From positions 1-8,200 of the forward strand of contig JABWAY010000184.1 of NCBI GenBank assembly GCA_013360825.1: a stretch of 8,200 nucleotides of DNA, written 5' to 3'. Of this stretch, positions 5,299 to 8,200 are shown piece by piece; within the stretch, counting starts at the first letter, position 1; each line of letters opens with the position of its first letter. The notes under the pieces are model-generated. The model was not told the origin of the DNA. It made no database searches and was given only the letters and a program-made list of their open reading frames with translations. The DNA comes from Candidatus Brocadiia bacterium. Its GTDB lineage: Bacteria; Planctomycetota; MHYJ01; WSZJ01. Made by a program: the position numbers and the translations under genes.

Positions 5299-7787
5299 GC
5301 GGCCTGGTGGACTGGCTCCTCGGCGTCGACCGCTCCCTCGTCGAGGAGTACGGCAAGTGGGAGATCCGCTGGCAGGCGATGCCCTCGGCCTGGGTCGTCG
5401 TCCTCATCCTCCTCCCCCTCGTCCTCCTCCTCCCGGGATACTTCTACCGCCGCGAAAACAAGACCGCATCCGGGGGGTCGCGCGTCGCCCTCTCCATCAT
5501 CCGAAGCGGCCTCATCGCCATCCTCCTCGCGCTTCTCTTCCAGCCCATCCTCTACCTCGAACGCTCCCTGACCAAGGAGTCCTACCTCGTCGTCCTGGTC
5601 GACGAGTCCGTTTCGATGACGCTCCGGGACAAGTACACCGAGGCCTCCCAGTACGAGGCGCTGGGGCGCGTGACGGGAATCGCGCGGGAGCAGGGCCTGA
5701 CCACGGAGGGCCGCGAGGAACTCACGCGCCTGTCGCGCCTCGACCTCGTCAACCTGGCGCTCAAGAACCCCCAGATCCGCGTGCTCGACCGGCTCAAAGA
5801 GCGGTACATGTTCAAGGCGTACTCCTTCGCCAAGGGAGTCTCCCCCGAGCCCCCGCTCGGCGCCATGGCCGTGCCGACCGAGAAGGACCGGCTCGGGCCG
5901 TACACCCAGACCGCGATCGGGAAGGCGATCGACTCGGTGATGAAGGAACTCCACGGCCAGCCGGTCGCGGCGATCGTGATCATCACCGACGGGCGCAACA
6001 CCGCCGACACGGAACCCGGCGACATCGCCGCCCAGATGGTCGACCGCGGCACCCGCGTCCCCATCTACACCGTCGGCGTCGGCAATCCGCTTCCCCCGAA
6101 GGACATCTCCCTCGGCCAGCTCGAGGCGCCGGACGTCGCGGTCGCCGGGGATTTCGTCGAGTTCAGGCTGAAGGTGTCCTCGAAGGGATTCAAGGGGGAG
6201 TCGATCCAGGTCACGCTCACCCAGCATGACCAGATGATCGCGCCGCTCCAGGACCTCGTCCTGGAAGGCGGGGACCTGGAGGTGGAGCAGGAGGTCCTGA
6301 TCAAGTGGAAGCCGGAGAAGCCCGGCGAGTACCAGCTCGTGCTGTCGACGCCGGTGCGCGAGGAGGAGCTGGTCGAGGACAACAATCTGGTCCGGCACTC
6401 GATCCGGATCATCGACAACAAGATCCGTGTGCTGTTCGTCGAGGGGTATCCGCGCTGGGAGTACCGGTATCTCAAGAACGCGATGGTGCGGGACAAGTCG
6501 ATGCTCGTGGACGTGCTGCTCTACTCCGCGGACGAGAGTTTCCCGCAGGAGGGCTCGCCGGGGCGCGATCCGCTCACGAAGTTCCCGGGCGAACTGAAGC
6601 AGCTGGCTGAGTACGACGTGGTCATCCTCGGGGACGTGGACCCGAGCCGCCTGTCCACGGGGGAGCGGACGTCGCAGGAGGTCCTGGAGAACCTGACCCG
6701 GTTCGTGGAGGAACTCGGGGGCGGCCTCATCATGATCGCCGGCGAGCTCTGGGCGCCCCGGATGTACTCCGACACGCCGATCGCGCGCATCCTCCCCGTC
6801 TCGGTGGACCGGTCGAGCGCGACCAGCACCGTCGTCCACGAGTCGCTCGTCCGCATCGAGGTCACCGCGCTGGGCCGGGAAAATCCGATCCTGCGCGTCG
6901 CCCCGTCTCTCTCCAAAGAGGAAAACATCGAGCTCTGGCTCGATGCGGACGGGAAGGGCGACGGGCTCCAGGGATTCGACTGGTTCTACCGCCCCCGCTC
7001 GCCGAAAGCCGGCGCGACCGTCATCGCCCAGCACCCGACCTTCGAGGTCGAGAACGGCAACAAACTCCCGGTCTTCTGCTATCAGCGCTACGGCCGCGGC
7101 GTCTGCTTCTTCTCCGGCGTCCAGGACACCTGGCGCTGGCGCTTCATCCGCGGCGACTCCTATTTCTACACGTTCTGGGGCCAGGTCGTCCGCCACTGCC
7201 GCTCGGGGCGGCTCATCGGCTCGAAACGCTTCATCCTCGAACTCGACCGCGCGAACTACGGCCTGAACGACCGGGTCGGGATCAGCGCCCGCGTCCTCGA
7301 CCGCGAGTACGAGCCGCTGGTCGAGCCGACCTACCCGATGGTCGTGACCGCCCCCGGCCAGATGCCGGTCGACCTCGAGCTGAAGGCGGTGCCGAATCCC
7401 TCGAGCGACAAGCGCAAGGCCGGGTGGTTCACCGGCGAGTACATGCCGACCCGGCTCGGGGAATACGAGCTGTCGATCGGGCCCCGCGGGCTGGACGACG
7501 AGGACGAGCGCACGACCCTCAAGTTCAGCGTGCAGGAGCCGAATTTCGAGCTCGAAAACCCGACGCTCGATTCGCAGACGCTCATCAAGGTCAGCGAAAT
7601 CACGCGCGGCAAGTTCCTCGCGTTCTACGACATCGAGAAGCTGCCGGACACTATCAAAGAGACCGGAGCCATCGTAGATATTGAGACGAAGGAGCGCGAC
7701 CTGTGGGACACCCCCCTCGTGTTCCTTGTTTTCGCGCTCCTGATCACGGCCGAGTGGGTCATCCGGAAGCTGGTCCGGCTGATCTGA
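5295..7787 (+). CDS. Large VWA/glutamine-amidotransferase-like membrane protein
   Basis: 830 residues. TM1 is at about 32-50 (VVVLILLPLVLLLPG), followed by the basic RRENK loop. TM2 is at about 64-86. A VWA domain follows with MIDAS residues DESVS (Asp103, Ser105, Ser107), Thr206 in TAIGKAI, and Asp232 in VIITDG. A charged, probably helical insertion of about 70 residues (roughly 109-175) separates the first MIDAS loop from the rest and is larger than in a minimal VWA domain. Residues about 265-370 form a likely beta-sandwich. From 376 a class I amidotransferase-like fold appears (IRVLFVEGYPRWEYRYL, YDVVILGDVD, GGGLIMIAGE at 475-484), again without a Cys at the nucleophile position. QRYGRGVCFFSG starts at 597. 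A further beta domain with an acidic DDEDE stretch precedes a final TM at about 806-822 and a basic end (RKLVRLI). The same domain order as its upstream neighbour suggests that they are divergent paralogues or partners. Predicted topology puts the bulk outside the inner membrane. Function is unknown. Confidence 0.87.
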   Translation: MSGLVDWLLGVDRSLVEEYGKWEIRWQAMPSAWVVVLILLPLVLLLPGYFYRRENKTASGGSRVALSIIRSGLIAILLALLFQPILYLERSLTKESYLVVLVDESVSMTLRDKYTEASQYEALGRVTGIAREQGLTTEGREELTRLSRLDLVNLALKNPQIRVLDRLKERYMFKAYSFAKGVSPEPPLGAMAVPTEKDRLGPYTQTAIGKAIDSVMKELHGQPVAAIVIITDGRNTADTEPGDIAAQMVDRGTRVPIYTVGVGNPLPPKDISLGQLEAPDVAVAGDFVEFRLKVSSKGFKGESIQVTLTQHDQMIAPLQDLVLEGGDLEVEQEVLIKWKPEKPGEYQLVLSTPVREEELVEDNNLVRHSIRIIDNKIRVLFVEGYPRWEYRYLKNAMVRDKSMLVDVLLYSADESFPQEGSPGRDPLTKFPGELKQLAEYDVVILGDVDPSRLSTGERTSQEVLENLTRFVEELGGGLIMIAGELWAPRMYSDTPIARILPVSVDRSSATSTVVHESLVRIEVTALGRENPILRVAPSLSKEENIELWLDADGKGDGLQGFDWFYRPRSPKAGATVIAQHPTFEVENGNKLPVFCYQRYGRGVCFFSGVQDTWRWRFIRGDSYFYTFWGQVVRHCRSGRLIGSKRFILELDRANYGLNDRVGISARVLDREYEPLVEPTYPMVVTAPGQMPVDLELKAVPNPSSDKRKAGWFTGEYMPTRLGEYELSIGPRGLDDEDERTTLKFSVQEPNFELENPTLDSQTLIKVSEITRGKFLAFYDIEKLPDTIKETGAIVDIETKERDLWDTPLVFLVFALLITAEWVIRKLVRLI

Positions 7788-7803
7788 ACGGGCCGGGACG
7801 ACT

Positions 7804-7808
7804 GAGGA
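7804..7808 (+). promoter_or_regulatory. Candidate ribosome binding site of the final gene
   Basis: GAGGA lies 10 bases before the ATG at 7819, in the 31-base gap after the preceding stop. The spacing is slightly long, but it is the only reasonable site. The short gap and lack of a terminator-like hairpin suggest that this gene is transcribed with the cassette. Confidence 0.4.
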
Positions 7809-7818
7809 CGATCGACGG

Positions 7819-8200
7819 ATGGCCCGAAGACCTCTCCACGGAATCCGCATCGTTGCGGCCGCCCTCCTCCTGGCGACCTGTGCCGCGGCGCAGGACGACG
7901 ACCGCTACGAACTCGGCGGCGCCCAGGTCTCGGACAACAGGCAGGCGACGGACCTCTTCGACCGCGCCCTCTCCCGCCTCCGCGCCGCAAAGGTCCAGGA
8001 CGCCGTGGACGACCTCGTCGAACTCCAGGAACGCTGGGGCGGCAAACTCGTCCGCTTCGGCCCCGAAGGACAGTTCATCTCCGCGATGGTCCTCGTCAAC
8101 CGGGTGATCCGGGAGGGGGGCGACGACGTCCTCGCCGCCTACCGCAACCGCGTGGACCGCCGGGCGGAGGCCGCGCTCGCCGGCGCGCGGACCCCGGCCG
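7819..8200 (+). CDS. Exported protein with helical N-terminal domain, N-terminal part; probable PQQ-propeller family (runs off window)
   Basis: The frame is open from the ATG at 7819 to the end of the window, 127 full codons with no stop. The first residues form a signal peptide: MARRPLHGIR, hydrophobic IVAAALLLATCAAA, then QDDDRYEL. Cleavage after AAA fits signal peptidase I. A lipoprotein reading at the Cys is less likely because the residue before it is Thr. The mature part is helical, beginning around LFDRALSRLRAAKVQDAVDDLVELQERWGGKLV, then RFGPEGQFISAMVLVNRVIREGG and a YRNRVDRRAEAALAGA segment. From memory of the family, this run (a TPR-like helix pair, then a short beta stretch and a Tyr-Arg followed by an RR/A-rich helix) resembles the leader in front of PQQ-propeller domains in planctomycete proteins. 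The propeller itself would lie beyond the window, so that part is inference. It follows the second VWA gene after 31 bases and is probably in the same operon. Confidence 0.72.
   Translation, partial: MARRPLHGIRIVAAALLLATCAAAQDDDRYELGGAQVSDNRQATDLFDRALSRLRAAKVQDAVDDLVELQERWGGKLVRFGPEGQFISAMVLVNRVIREGGDDVLAAYRNRVDRRAEAALAGARTPA

Noticed and set aside
5151..7850. Antisense open frame of 899 codons opposite the second VWA gene
   Set aside because: Its protein is rich in Arg, Asp, Glu, His and Leu with no domain or motif. In GC-rich DNA the strand opposite a real gene lacks stops, and the + strand frame has clear domains.
7853..7892. Lipoprotein signal on the final gene
   Set aside because: The Cys is preceded by Leu-Ala-Thr, and Thr is not usual just before a lipidated Cys; the AAA site after it fits ordinary signal peptidase cleavage.

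Overview
The window is very GC-rich and densely coded on the + strand only. It carries one complete four-gene cassette, MoxR ATPase, DUF58 protein, BatA-type VWA membrane protein, and a second VWA/amidotransferase-like membrane protein. On each side lies the cut end of another gene: the C-terminal part of a PQQ-type beta-propeller protein on the left, and the N-terminus of an exported protein on the right. The right-hand protein resembles the helical leader found on planctomycete PQQ-propeller proteins. Short DUF58 proteins without membrane segments, BatA-N/VWA/amidotransferase-like fusions and repeated PQQ-propeller genes next to moxR together suggest a high-GC planctomycete or close relative. 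This is inferred from gene style; no rRNA or other marker is present.

Layout: 1-986, 3' part of the propeller gene; 987-1068, the only sizeable gap ahead of the cassette, ending in a strong Shine-Dalgarno sequence; 1069-2142, moxR; 2143-2184, a short gap with a perfect 9-bp GC hairpin in place of a ribosome binding site; 2185-3087, DUF58; 3088-5298, BatA-like protein, whose ATG directly abuts the preceding stop; 5295-7787, second VWA membrane protein, overlapping by ATGA; 7819-8200, start of the exported protein, running off the window. No stretch over 300 bases lacks a gene. I saw no tRNA, rRNA, mobile element or CRISPR array.

How the genes may work together: MoxR AAA+ ATPases are known or proposed to act as chaperones that remodel or activate VWA-domain partners encoded beside them. 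Here one MoxR sits with three successive proteins, each with a complete metal-binding MIDAS motif. Charge distribution suggests that DUF58 is cytoplasmic, while the VWA and amidotransferase-like domains of the two membrane proteins lie outside the inner membrane. The working inference is an envelope-associated complex made by a translationally coupled operon, perhaps with secreted beta-propeller proteins as partners or clients. The cassette type is known but its role in this lineage is poorly defined. I did not find a clearly unprecedented system. The most useful leads are the hairpin before DUF58, the twin membrane architectures without a catalytic cysteine, and the propeller-family genes on either side.
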